Below, one piece after another: positions 36,726 to 49,570 of a DNA stretch of 64,000 nt. Origin of the DNA: Embiotoca jacksoni (taxonomy: Eukaryota; Chordata; Actinopteri; Embiotocidae). The stretch lies in the NCBI GenBank assembly GCA_022577435.1, contig JAKOON010000014.1:1014501-1078500 (forward strand), given 5' to 3'. The number at the start of each line of letters is the position of its first letter. The first letter of the stretch is position 1. The notes below the pieces were generated by a model that worked only from the letters and a program-made list of their open reading frames with translations, was not told the origin of the DNA and did no database searches. The position numbers were made by a program, and so were the translations under genes.

Positions 36726-37564
36726 CTGCACGCTCCCTTGAACACACTCCCTTCACACTTTTTCAATTACCAGGCTGGGGAAAACTCTGGGGAAGGACTG
36801 AGTGTTTGGAGCTCAGTTTCTATTTCATCAGTCAATAACACATCTTTGGGGCAAAGCTGACACTAATTTAAAAATCTATGAAGAGCAGCCCGCCTCATGT
36901 TCATAACCACTGGAGGAGGAGGAGGGCCCACGACAGCCTCCGAGCACCAGATCAATCACCGTCTCGGCTCCGCACGCCGAACAGAACGGTGGATGAAGGG
37001 GGCGGCCCGTCGCTGGAGGATGATGACGATAGGAGGAAGGATAGCAAATGGTTAAGATAGGAGTTTGTAGTCGAAGGAAAAGTGAGGAGAAAAAGTCTAA
37101 TTTAGCTGCATGCAGGGGAGAGAAATAAATAGACAAAGCTTCCCCCTCCCGACTTTCAGTCCGTCTCTATGTGTCATGTTCTGTTATAGGAGACAGGAAG
37201 CAGGTGTGTACTGGAGGGTCGGGTTCTCATTAGCAAGCGCGTGACTGAGAGCCTGTGGTGCTAATCTGTTAGCCCGACAGGTACGGGGAGTCGTATTCAT
37301 GGTCCTCAGAGGATGATTCCTAGAGAACAACTGATTCATACTCATAACTTCAGATTTTCAACTTTTGCACCACAAATATTTCATTCTTCTGCATAGATCT
37401 CCACCAGGAAGTTTCCTCGAGCTCCACCCTCTGGACAGACTTCAGATTTTTAGCCCCGTTTGCGGTAAATGTTGTTATAATCCTGACCACCCTCTCCACC
37501 ACCTGCTGCAGGGACAGCAGAGTACGTTCGCCAAAAGATTCCTCCAGCTGCTGTCACAAGGACA

Positions 37565-37868
37565 GATACAGGAGATCGTTCCAGATACAGGAGATCATTC
37601 CTGATACAGGAGATCATTCCTGATATAGGAGATCATTCCAGATACAGGAGATCATTCCAGATACAGGAGATCATTCCAGATACAGGAGATCATTCCTGAT
37701 AAAGGAGATCATTCCAGATACAGGAGATCATTCCTGATATAGGAGATCATTCCAGATACAGGAGATCATTCCTGATACAGGAGATCATTCCAGACACAGG
37801 AGATCATTCCTGATAAAGGAGATCATTCCTGATACAAGAGATCATTCCAGATACAGGAGATCATTCCT
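37565..37868 (+). repeat. 19-bp satellite inside LINE copy B, 16 units
   Basis: 304 bp, exactly 16 x 19, with unit GATACAGGAGATCATTCCW. Variants include GATAAAGG and GATATAGG units not seen in copies A or C, so this array has drifted separately. Confidence 0.96.
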
Positions 37869-37971
37869 GCCGACCGCAATAAGACTGTACAATAACTCAC
37901 CTCTGGCAAAATCCATCACACAACAATAACTCTGTTGCCTGTGTTTCTTGGTTGATTATATATAAAAAACA

Positions 37972-37973
<2 letters not shown>

Positions 37974-38012
<39 letters not shown>
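37974..38012. repeat. (AT)n microsatellite in LINE copy B 3' UTR
   Basis: About 19 AT units where copies A and C have only a short interrupted AT stretch. Confidence 0.9.
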
Positions 38013-38014
<2 letters not shown>

Positions 38015-40039
38015 TGTACTGTATATACTGTGCATTTTATATTTAATATTTTTTCTATTTTATTGCTTTTTATTATTTTATTATTATTTTATTGCTTTCC
38101 TGTATGCTGCGGTAGCGGAAAAATTTCCCCTTGGGGATTAATAAAGTAACTACCTAACCTAACCTAACCTAACCTAAAGATCGGCGATTTCTGCAGCCTC
38201 TGAATGCAAAGCAATTTCTTCCTGAAGATCGATGAGCAATAAAGTAAATGCAAACTAGAGCATGCATGTAACTGGTGATAAACTAGTTTCCACCTTTATG
38301 TGTGTCGTCTTCTCCTGTTGATCGATTGCTTCTCGACTCTCTTTAGGATTCGAGGCACTTAAATGGCTTTGATTGACAACCCTGCATCCTATTCCCTCCT
38401 ATTCCCTTCCTCCCCAACCCTTCCTTAGTTTATTATTTAACTGGACTAGCACCCAATCATTCATGGTCACATTAAAGATGTAAAAGCGATATGCCGTGAT
38501 TGTTTTTCTTTTGGAGAATCTGACTGATTCAGGGGCAGAATAGGTGATAAAGAGAGTGGGAGAGGAGTGGATGTGGGTGGGGGTGGAAGTGGGGGTGGGG
38601 TGGGGCTGGGAGAGACTTTGGTCAAAGATAGAGAATTAGAGAGGGTGGGGGTTCAGGAATGTAAAAGGTCAGCCGACCTCTGACCTCAGGTTTGGGCAGA
38701 GGCTTGGTGGAAATATGAAACCGAGATACCGACATACGCTCCACCCAACCACAGAAAACAAACAAAGCCGGGGAACAAAAAGTGGAAGGAGCACGTGATA
38801 AAAGATGACTTTGAAGTTAACAGCGAATGGTGTTCAAAATGTGTCCGAGAGTACGGATGGACTTTAAAAGAGGTCTCGCTGTCACTGCTTGTGTGAAAGC
38901 AATATGATCTCGCTGAAGGAGCAGCACAGAGAGCAAAGAGTCGCTGTCGGGAATAAAGAAACTGGAACAAAGGCGGTATAACTGATGGACACCGGACATG
39001 CATCGCAGAACTAAAATCTCCAAAAGGACGACTGCAGCTTTGACTTTCTGAGCTTTAAAAAGTTGCAGAGTTACAAACAGCAGCCGTAATTTGAAGCCCT
39101 CTAGTGGCCGTCGTAGTTATGACTCCGGGGAGGAGGTTGGGGTGGATGGATGGGTTCACGAAGCACTGGATTTAACCACCACAGACATCAGTGCGTTTCC
39201 TGTTGTTGTTTCTTCCAACCATGACGCTCAAAGTCCTCAAACCTTAATGACGTACTTATTTGAACCCAAACTAAGATGTTTCCCAAAACCAAGCCGGTTT
39301 TGACGGCTAAAGGAAACCTTAACCATCATTAAATATTTAGTTTACTAATATTTTTCAATATTAATTCTTCACACTGTTATCTCCTACTGCTGATACCATA
39401 CGATATTCTATGTTTCATTAATTGCAGAAAAAAGTATAACTACCTCCATGACATACTCCACTAAAAGAGCTTAACTAATAAAAAAAAGATATGAGGCATG
39501 GAAATACATTGTTTGGATAACAAACAAGTATAGAAGTACCAGGAGGAAATCGCTACCAAAATAAAGCAGAATATACTCGAGTCATATTCTTGAATTTAGT
39601 TTTTCTGGCACCACCAACCAGAAGACGTACAAATACAAATCTGAGCTGTTAAACAATAGTTTTCCTCGACGTCCAGATGTTTGGTCAGTGCTCTTCAACA
39701 GTCCGTGTTGGAAACCTGCTCCTTACTTGCTGCCCTTGTAGTCTGCAGAGTGCAGCTCTGATCACTGTTAGACAAAATTAAGTGGAACAAACTATACAGT
39801 CGGTTCAGGGAATAATTGTGTGTTGCAGGAAAGTCGGTGGAGGTGTTGTCAGCCGCTGATAGATGAAGAGAGCAGTGGGGAGATAAAACAGGAGGGAGAG
39901 GGAGAAAAGTAGTTGACCCAGGAGGTCCATTACAGTGTAAAATTGAGTCAGCCCAAAGTGACACCTGAAAGGGGGGAGCCGGAGAGGTGCGGGGAGAGAA
40001 GGGTGGAGGGAGGAGGGGGGAGTCTGAGTCTGAGTCCTG

Positions 40040-40330
40040 TTGGGCTGTTTGGGAATAATTTACCTCCTCTAACCAGCTCCTCTCTCTACTTCTCGTGCCA
40101 TCTATTTATAAAGGCCCGGGCACTTCCAGGCTGTTTGTGCGAGGCGGCTGCAGTGCCGGCAGTGTCTTAATGGGCCTGGAGTGGCAGCGCTGCTGTTATT
40201 TAAGCGGGGGATGGACAGAGGCCGGTAATGGAGAGCAATACTCCCCGATGGGAGGTGACAGTGGCCGGATAGTCGAGGAGCAGAGAAATGGCTTGAGGAT
40301 AGAGGCCGGCCATCGAGGCAGGCGCTTTAG
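40040..40330. promoter_or_regulatory. Candidate conserved noncoding element F
   Basis: Includes GCCATCTATTTATAAAGGCCC, a possible TATA/MEF2-like context, plus CTGCTGTTATTTAAGCGG and GGCCGGTAATGGAGAGCAAT. Non-repetitive, GC-balanced DNA between purine-rich flanks. Confidence 0.3.
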
Positions 40331-41139
40331 CTGACTTCAGTGTGCAGCAGGGAAACCACCGTGCTGCACACCTTCATCCCTTAAAAACATCTGAAGTATC
40401 TTCAGTATCGCCATCGAGAACCGTCAAAGGAACTCTTTTTGTTATCAGCTGCAAAGAGACGACACCAAACCAACCAGGACTAAAATATCAAGTTTAAAAG
40501 TTTGTGTTGAATCAAAGATTGTGGCCAAAATATGAATCTGATGTGGAACTGATAATTAATGACCACTAGGTGCCTTTTTTCAAGGATTTTTTTCAAGGAT
40601 CTCAGTCCTTCATATTCATCCTGAAGTATCTTGAGTAACGGCCTTAAAAAACATACAAGATATACAATTTTTATTTCCAAAAGAACTCTTTCTTTTTTTA
40701 GTAGCTGCAAAAACAGGCAACACCAAACCAACCAAGACTAAAATATTAAAGTTCAAAACTTTAATATACAAGTGTTGAATGAAACATATGAATCTAATGT
40801 GAAAAATGACGAGATGCGGTACCATTACTGACCTGGATTTCTTTTTTAAATAATTTTAGTATTGAGTGATGACGAAGTGTCCTGACAATAATCTTGAGAC
40901 TTTATGCAATAAGGCTTAAAAAGAAGTAAACAAAGATTGAACATTTCGGTGAGCAGTAAAATGAAACTGTAGGCTTCAAATCAGCCCTCAGAGACGTGGA
41001 GAAGATGCCACTCAGACTCCACACGCCTGCAGTCTGCCTCCAACATCTCACGCTTCAAGCTCAGCCTGACCGTCCTTACAATGTTCCTTTAAATGCAGCC
41101 CGAGCGCACGTGTTTCCCGGACTGTAGTCGAGGCGGTTA

Positions 41140-41440
41140 AATGTGGCCTGACTGCGGTCTGCAATGCAGCGTGCTGAACGGAGGACCTGCCAGAGTTAAT
41201 GAGGCAGAGAGCAGCGGGACCTCAGCACAAGGTGTTCAATCACAGGCCATTACCACAGCCCTCAACCTCGCTTACTTCTCCCTCCTGTCAATAGCAATCT
41301 ATAGCAAGCTATGGTTTATCCATACAGAGGGCAGAGCGGCGACTGACTGTGGGCGTCTGTATCCCGACATTAATTGCGGGTGTCTCGGTTTGAGGCGTAA
41401 TAACAGAAACATGATCCCAGCATGCTGCGTGTAAACGGTG
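41140..41440. promoter_or_regulatory. Candidate conserved noncoding element G
   Basis: Complex block with TCAATCACAGGCCATTACC, CTGTCAATAGCAATCTATAG and CCGACATTAATTGCGGGTG. Confidence 0.27.
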
Positions 41441-44400
41441 ACCTCTTGAGTTTTAACTCCTTTAAATGTGCTTTGTTTAAATATCTGAAAGAACTACGAA
41501 GCGGTACTTCATCTACGAGTCATTTGTCAAATAAAAATGATTTCTCTTATCGTCAAGTGACCTTTCTCATTAAATTTGTTCCTCTCTAATTTCATTTCAA
41601 GCATCAGAAGTTGCTGCTCAGAGGGAATAACACCGTTCTCAGAAGCAATCGCTGCGTTGGTCGGGTTTTCCTTTTTTACACATCAAGAGAGGCACGGAAG
41701 AAATGACCAAAAGCAAAGTGTGACCAAACAGCTGATGAAGAGGATGAAATAAATACACTTAAATACAAAGTTTGAGTGGGAAATATGAAGAACATGAGTG
41801 CTTCCACACAGAGAACACGAGTTGTACTTAACTCAACCTGCCTGAGACACATTCAGCCAATTGGTTGAAGTGTTAGGCCCCCAAAAATACCCAGGATGCA
41901 CTTTGGTTTACAGAAATAGACCGTTTCAGCTGATTAGCTCAGAGGAAGTTAGTGACAGAGAAATCACTCTTCGTATGTGTCCTGTTTAAGGTTCGAACAA
42001 TATGCATTTTTTTTTTTTTTTTTTTTTTTTTAAATCTGTCTGAAAGAACGACGCTATCAACGCAGACAATCTCCAGCCGAGGTTAGGCTCCGCCCACAGT
42101 GAGACACAGAGATCAGAGGACAGAAACACAGCAGAGACTCTCACACTGAGCTGGAAACAAACAGCTGCTCAGAAATGCATATAGAAAAAATAATGCACAT
42201 TCTGAATTTAAGATATTATGAACATCGATAAAAGAAGCTTATTCAGCAGGTTTGGTTGGAGCTCAGCTATGTGAATAAATGTCACTAAACATGAAAAGCT
42301 TGGAGACCTGTGGTTCGGATCACGAGGTTGTTCATGTACAAATATATGAGCCGTTATCCTCTAAAGTCAGACCCTTTCCTTTCCTTCCTTGCCTTGAATT
42401 ATTCCACCCAGCACGGACAGCGTGAGCTTCAGCAGTCAGTCACAACCACGTCGGACCTGAGGGCTGAACCCGCCGCTCCGCTGCCCGCCACCATCTCACC
42501 GCCAGTCACCACCAACAACAGTCACAACAAACGCCGGCTGAGAAAAAGGAACAAAGAGGTGAAGTCCCCGTTGCTCTTTAGCTTCATCGAGTGTTTGTTG
42601 TTACTCTCATGTGCAATCAGGCTTCATCACACATCAGGTCACAGCCGCTCTGAAAAGGTCGCTGAGCACCTTCTTCTTTTTTCACCTCCTCCTCTGTGGG
42701 GCGTCATCGCAGATGTGCATCTTGTCATGAACAAACAAATAAATGCCTTCTGTGATTTATTCTCATGCGGGCTGGAAAAGGTCTCTAATGAAATGTTTGT
42801 GTTGGTCCCGAACACTCAGGGCTTCACGCTGCAGTCAGCGTAGCGTTGGCCGGTAAGACCTCCTGTGGGCAACTGCAGCCTGTCTGGGAAACCAGCGGAC
42901 CAGCAGCCATGTAATTTCACCTAATGGTTCCCCTTTTATAAACACATTAAAGGGACGTTTAATGAAGTGACCGTCACACAGCTTACGAGGGTTTTTCTTC
43001 TAATTTTAAAACAAGACTAGCTATTCATTTTTAGGGTCATATCCCTCGTCTATAATTGACAAAACCTAAAATGTTTTTGATAATTATTATCCAGCACTGT
43101 TTAGCACTTCACTAGTTATATTTAAAGCAGTGAAAAGCCTCGTAGTGACTGAAGCATATGTTTCCCAGCAGGATAACGGCTCCTTCAGCAGATGATCCTG
43201 AAAACAAACGGGTTTTTTAACAGTTAAAAGACAAAACGGCTGTTTTTTGTTTTTTCTTGCAAACGTTCGGAGAAAGTTAAATTCACGTGTAAAACCAGTT
43301 TCAAGCCTCCTTTTCCTCTGCAGGACTGTACGCTTGATCTGACTGTGCAGAGGAGCGACCACATGGTGCTAACAGAAGCTGCCAGCACAGATGCAGAAAT
43401 GAGGAAATAAGCATTCGGATGAAGCGGTTTAGATGCGTTGCATCTGAATTACATCACTCTGCACAACCTCAGCAACGACTCCTGTTCATCACATTCAAAC
43501 TGTTAATGGCTACGATTAGCCAGAAAACAGCCTCGGTTTAAGTTGGGGATCAAGTTAGGATCACTTTAATGGCTCTTCGAGGCCCTGACATCTGTTTACC
43601 ACTCAAAGAGCTGCTAATTTATCGGGTTTTTGTGAAGATTTTAATGCTGAAAATATTTATTGTTCGTCTTTCAGTTTAGGGACACCACGTCTCTTCTTCG
43701 TGATCGATACGTGACGTTTCAGGAGTGAGTCTACATCTGGAGAAAACCTCTGGATGGAGGCAAGAAAGAATAAAGTGTTTAATCTTTCACAGGAAATACA
43801 ATTAAAAAAACTAAATTTTTAAATGAAAATAGAGGCTGCAGACACAGTTACATCAAAATCTATTAATTTAAGTCGTTATAAACTTATATTAATGTTTTCC
43901 AATCAGAAACTAAAGTAAAGTCTGTCAGCACAGATCTTACTGGAGGTCAAACCGCTGACCTTCAGTATGACATGATGAAGAAAATATGAAAAGAAAGACG
44001 TAAAAAAAATTCAGATAAAATGACACGAGAGAGAAACTGAATGCCAGATGGCCACAGGTAACCAAAAAAAATGTAATTAAACGATACAGAAAATCAATTC
44101 CTTTTGTTTTAACTCTACTCAGGAATACAAAAAACAACAATATCAACATTTATAACGGCATGGATTTTGAGTATAAGTCAAATGAAACTGGCTGTAAGAT
44201 GTTTGTGTAACTATAATCAAACAACAAAACGAGACGCTGAAAAAAACATCAGAACGAAATTCTATTAGCACATCGGTGTGATCAGTTTAATTGAGGAGTG
44301 AGCTTAAAGAACTCTTCAAATTATTCGTGCAGGAAAAATAAACAAAAGAAGAAGTGGAAACGGAAAGGCGACGCGTGTTAGACGAGAGAAAGCTGCAGCT

Positions 44401-44479
44401 CTGCCCGGCTGCCTGCTTTGTTGTGTTTGGTGCCGGCTTCCCGCCTCCATCGAGCAGTGATAATTCACGTTGGGCCTGC

Positions 44480-44770
44480 AGCAGCGCTGACATTGTAAGA
44501 TGAACTGCTCCCAGCTAGATTAATGCCACCAGATGCCAGGCGAGATGCCATATTAATTACCCAGAGATAATGTCAGCACAACCATATGGCAGCTCAACTG
44601 GCCATTTAGTTGACAGGGAAAGGTCTTTATAGCGCTGCAAATTCTCCTCGTCTGCCATATTCTCCCCCTACTGTAGCAACTGGAGCGCTTCATTACTATT
44701 TGCACGTAATTATTCCGATTGTCGTGTTAACTGAGGATCTGCAGGGATGTTTTGATGGCCAACAACGCGT
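44480..44770. promoter_or_regulatory. Candidate conserved noncoding element H
   Basis: Densely non-repetitive, with GATTAATGCCACCAGATG, CCATATTAATTACCCAGAG, ACCATATGGCAGCTC (an E-box) and TTTGCACGTAATTATTCCG. Several paired homeodomain cores plus E-boxes over 290 bases make this the most enhancer-like block of the window. Confidence 0.35.
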
Positions 44771-45179
44771 TGTTAGGGAGGCTTAATGATTCAGTGTTTC
44801 CCAGCGTTCACGACGACTTCATTTGGAAATTAATCTTTGATCGAGGCTCGCTGAAGGGATGAGGACGGTAAGACCAGAACCAACAACGAACTGAGCCCAC
44901 TTACAGGCAACCAAAGCCCGGTGGATTAACGCTCTTCATCAGAGATCCACTGTTGTCCACGACATTATGTAACTATCCTGTAAGTGCAGTTGGTTTTTGC
45001 ACACCGCCCCTGCTGATGATGCCGTTTACTTTACAGTAAAATATATCGGCGATATTTTAAAGATTTACATCTAAATTAGGAACAAATAATATCAAGTTTC
45101 ATGGTGAACATCAGCAAGGTGAACCGAACCGAACCGAACCAAACCGAACCGAACCAACCACCTCACAAACAGCCAACAG

Positions 45180-45690
45180 AGAGACTTCAGCTGAAGCTCA
45201 TCGGCCGTGAACCAGAACCAAGAGGACAGAACATCAGTCCAGTTCTAGCTGCTCTGTAACAGGACCGACTTTAAGCTCCTCCTCCTCACATACGAAGCTC
45301 TTAGCGGGCTCGGACCAAGTTGCATCGCTATCTCTCCGGTACGAGCTTTATAAAAACAATTAGATCATCTGCTGCTGGTTTGTTGGAGGTTCTCTGCAAG
45401 AGCTGGAAGGAAAATGGAGAACACACCACCTGTAGATATCAGGAACATTTGCTCAGTAAAGAAAGCTTTAAACATCTCTTCACTTTAGCCGTTAGCTTGA
45501 AGCTTTAAATATTTTAACTCTATTTTATTATTAATGTGTTTAATTTTACTTGTTCTTACGTATTTTATTTATTTTTCTTGCTTTTAAATGACATTTTAAT
45601 GTTCCTTTTTTTTCTATCTGTTTTTATGTGATTCTTGTATGAAAGGTGCAACAGAAATAAAATGTGTTGACATTATAATTATTAAAATAT
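45180..45690 (+). mobile_element. Decayed LINE 3' end (non-LTR retrotransposon)
   Basis: Broken reading frames give ALSGLGPS-like, SSAAGLLEV and KESFKHLFTLA, the remains of the C-terminus typical of fish non-LTR reverse transcriptases. An AT-rich 3' UTR follows, ending GTGCAACAGAAATAAAATG and a short AT-rich tail. It is not from the same family as the 19-bp-array LINEs. Frameshifts show it is dead. Confidence 0.5.
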
Positions 45691-46019
45691 GCCAGACAGC
45701 CACACAGTTGTTATTTTTGTCTCTTGGATTTGTTGACAAAAAGAAAAATACAGAGTGATGCTCCTTAAAATTCACCCATTATGATGGAATACTTTCAATG
45801 AAATCACAGGATTTAAAAGGAGGCAGTAAAATCTGCTTTTCTACATTATGTTATGCCCTTTAAATGGTTTTCAGATTTTTTTTTTTAATGTGCATCTTCA
45901 GCCACATCACAGCAGATCTCAGACCTTCCCTCTGCGTGACTGCGGCAGTTATAAATTCTGAAATGTCAGTGGAATTTATTTGCCAGCATGTGTTTGTTTT
46001 TTTTCCCGCTCCACCATGC

Positions 46020-46450
46020 TGACTGTAAAGATCATTAACGGAGCGAGCCGGGAATTAATGTCAACGTGAAAAACAGTGGCACGGCCCTTTATCATGATTT
46101 ACAGTCGCACCGCCGGGTCCCCTTCTCTCAATGTGGACCCGTGGATCGTTTACAAAGACGGACCATGCTCCCCCCCCCGTCCCCCTCCCCCAACCACCGC
46201 CGGAGCACCCACCCCTTCCAATCCCCACAAATCCGATTTAATCAGACAACTTGTGCAGTGTGGCTCGGAGTAAGAAAAAGGATAATTAGTAAACAGAGGA
46301 GCTACTCGCCAGGCTTCATTGGCATTCGCACCGGGTTACTGTGTCGCATTTAAAATGCAGTCTGATGAAGTCTACAGAATCAAACCATTTGTTACTCCTA
46401 TTGAGGAGGCTTCAGGCTACTGGCAATTAAATTGGAATTAGCGCTGGGGA
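46020..46450. promoter_or_regulatory. Candidate conserved noncoding element I
   Basis: Two complex segments (about 46,025-46,165 and 46,225-46,445) separated by a C-run. They include GGGAATTAATGTCAACGTG, CTTTATCATGATTTACAG, GGCATTCGCACCGGG and GGCAATTAAATTGGAATTAG. Confidence 0.32.
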
Positions 46451-49184
46451 ATGAGATACGGCAGATTCATACCAAGGAGAGGAGGGAGGTGGGGAGGAAG
46501 GAAACAGAGAGAGAGGGCTCTGTCTGGACCCGGCTCGCCACCACAGCGGGTCAAACCTGGAAGTGATTCGGTTTCCTTTATGTGTGTTTATTTCCTGCAC
46601 GGCTCGTTATCATTCTTACAACCAAAAAAAATAAAATAAAAATCCCCTGATTTACTTATATTTCTGTAAAATGAAGAGACTCGGAGAAAGACAATGGAGT
46701 AAAACAAATATAGATTATATGGCAAATAAAAAGAGACATTTGAGTAGACTTTTTGAGGAAGAGAGACAAGAAACAAAGAGATGCCATTTGCCCTGCCACG
46801 GTTGAATGGGCACAGTGGAGCTCAGCATGGAGAGAGTGTTGGTCCACTGGCAGAGGAAGAGAGAGGAAGAAGAGAGAGGAAGAGGAGATGGATGGATGGA
46901 GGAGGAAGAGTGGGAGCAGATAAATGAAGTGGAAATGAGAGGGAGCAGCTCCTGTGCTACAGCTGGCCTCTGCAAACTCCCAGCCAGCCTGACCATGACA
47001 ACTGGCTCGCTCTTCCACTGCTGGGCAGGGACGGCGGGGGGAGGAGGGGGGAGAGGGGGGAGGAGGGGGGGTTGCAGCCGGGGATGTACTACTGATAAAA
47101 GGGCCAGCAGGAGGAGGATCTGACTTCATGTTTGGATTTACTAGAATAAGCCGTGATAATAAAAGAGACATGCAGGGCAACTCGTTCGTACCAAAAAAAA
47201 AAAAAGAAAAAAGAGAACAAATCAGAATCTGATCAGAAGGTTTTTGGAGCCTCGTATTAATTAACAATTAATCACGATCTGGATTTTTTTTATTTTTTTA
47301 TGAAGATGCAGATTATGTTGGGATCTTTGTTCTTGCATAAAAACAATAGTTAGTAAATGAAGAGTCAAACAATCTTGCAATCTTATTTGATTATAGTTAT
47401 AATCTGAAAGGTCTCCGTTTCGTTATCTTTAGCGACCCCTGTGGTGATAGGCGGTAATTGAAGCTGTGTTTTTTTTTATTTTTAATTTTTTTTTTTACTT
47501 TATTTTACTTTCCAGGGGTCCAAACAGTATCTTCTGTGTGCAACACGATATCGTGTAATACACCCACCAGTCCACTACGGGGTGTCAGTGTCAGGTTTTT
47601 TCCTCGTGGTGGCCTGAAAATTTACATGGATCGATTTACGCAAAAACAAAACCCGGCATTGCTTTAAAGAAATCAACATCACGTTTTTACCCGGACTCGA
47701 ACCCGGACCCTCTAGTGGTGAAAGTCTGTGACTACGACTTACAAGGACTGCCTTTGCACTTTATCAAATGACGGGATGTGCATTTATTGTTCAAGCCAAG
47801 GCGACGCCGAGCATCACAGACACGCTGCCCTCTAGTGGACACTTTGCAGTCCTACTTGCCGGAGGACAGGATTCTCAGGATGTCACAGTGATGTCATCTG
47901 GCCTGGACTTGGAGACTTAAGACAAGAAATCTGCAAACCGGAGAGTCTGATAACTGTGGGCGGGAAAAGTCTGAATAGTAAAATGGATTATGGGAAATTT
48001 AGGATTCTGTGTTTCGCCAATTCCTGGGACTAATAGTCAGGATATTTTGGCATGCATCATACATGCTATCGTGCATTAAAACATTGCTGCATGATGGGAA
48101 ATCAGCTTTTTTTAATGTCTGTACTAAGGTTTTAAATGACAATAAAATATGTAGAGTTCAGCATCACGTCCGGTCCATTTATCATGGTTAGCCAACAGAG
48201 CATCACTGATTTGCAGCTAAATTAAAATGTTGGATTAATTTTCACCACAACTCCTGAAATGACAAAATGCTCATCAAAATGTACGATTAGAGAAAAAAAA
48301 CAAAAAAAGCCAGTAAGTCAGACGATCATTATCGCGGCGACTACATAAATGCACATATGCACTCAAACGCTTCATTCTCAAGGTTAAATACAAAGATGTT
48401 GTTCAAGCGAAGTCCATTACTGCAGGAAACCAATGAAAATAAATGACAGCATTCAGTGGGAGGTTCGAGTATCCCACAGAGAAATTTGCACGGCTCGGTC
48501 ATTTGTGCAGTCGCTTTTTCTCCACGTAGAATGCTCAATTGTGTGTTTACAGATGAAGCGCCGGGTCTGAGTGCAGTCCTATTTTTCTCTAACAGGAAAC
48601 GGAGACATTTTCACTCTAAATATATCAGTGGATCTGTCGGCTGATGTAAAATCCCTGTCACCAAGATTAATGATCTCCAACAAGAAAAAAACAACAACAC
48701 ATCTTACCTACCGCTTCCCTTTTAAAAAAAAAAAACAACAACAAAAAACAAACCTACAAGGAGCTTTGTGTGTGTAAACAAAAGGATGTCAGGTTTGAAA
48801 CTGAGAAATGAAAAGACAACAAGTCACATTTAATACCTGACGACTAACACAGTTTTTTTGTTGTTGTTGTTGTTTTAAGTTGAATTCATGCAAAGTGCAA
48901 TAAACAGAATAAAAAGTCTCTTTCTGTGCTGCAGGACTTCTTGTTCCTCTTGTTTCTCCGGCTGCATGTTTGCAGTCTCATTGTGATGCACTGCGGGATG
49001 AATTTGGGTCAGATCAGAACGATCCTCTGATGGATAAAAACATAAACAGCCAAACTTCCTCAAAACTTTTGCACAGAACTGTAAACGAGGAAAAACAAAA
49101 ACAACTTATGAACTAGAAGCCAACGTTCACTGACACAATATTCCACTTTCAGTCGGGCCAATAATGACGTTAAAGCATTTGTAA

Positions 49185-49570
49185 TATTGTGATTATACAA
49201 CAAGTTACCAACTAAATAAAACATGTTGTTAAAATGTGTTCATATTGTGCAGCGAGTCGCTCTCAAAATATAAAACTATTTTGTTAGCGCGATCTCCGTT
49301 TCTCCGTCTCTATGGCAACACATGGAGTATGGCTAACAACAGGAAAACAATCAGTCACACCATGTAACGTATTCAATGTTTACTACTCCAGGAAGTGGGC
49401 CGCCCTTAGCAACCACCTAGCAACAGAGAGGCTTTCTAGTCTCCAACTGAATAAATACAGAACATAGAAACACTGAACTGCTCAGCTAGCTCAGTCTGGT
49501 TGGAACAAAGATATCTGATGAACAAAGATATCGATAGACTGGTGTATTTCTAAGATTTTAGCACCGTGTT
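49185..49570 (-). repeat. Dispersed repeat, inverted partner of 29,528-29,930
   Basis: The reverse complement reproduces the order of motifs at 29.5 kb, including TGGAACAAAGATATCTGATG, AACTGCTCAGCTAGCTCAGT and AATGTTTACTACTCC on the + strand here. Divergence is moderate, so these are two old insertions of one family. Confidence 0.75.

Larger units (their letters stand above)
37470..38176 (+). mobile_element. 5'-truncated L2-clade LINE tail, copy B
   Basis: Begins ATAATCCTGACCACCCTCTCC, continues with the same reverse-transcriptase C-terminus as copies A and C, carries a 16-unit 19-bp array, then CTGCCGACCGCAATAAGAC. It ends with TTCCCCTTGGGGATTAATAAAG and a tail of five ACCTA-type repeats. 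It is more diverged than A and C, and its 3' UTR has an expanded AT run (37,974-38,012). A 2-nt loss before the array breaks the ORF, as in copy C. Confidence 0.78.

Noticed and set aside
38140..38176. Telomere-like (AACCT)n stretch
   Set aside because: Sits exactly at the 3' end of LINE copy B, where L2 elements carry short tandem tails; the unit is not TTAGGG.
46656..47267. About 200-codon minus-strand open frame
   Set aside because: Serine/proline low-complexity translation of purine-rich (GGA)n-like DNA, no conserved motif.
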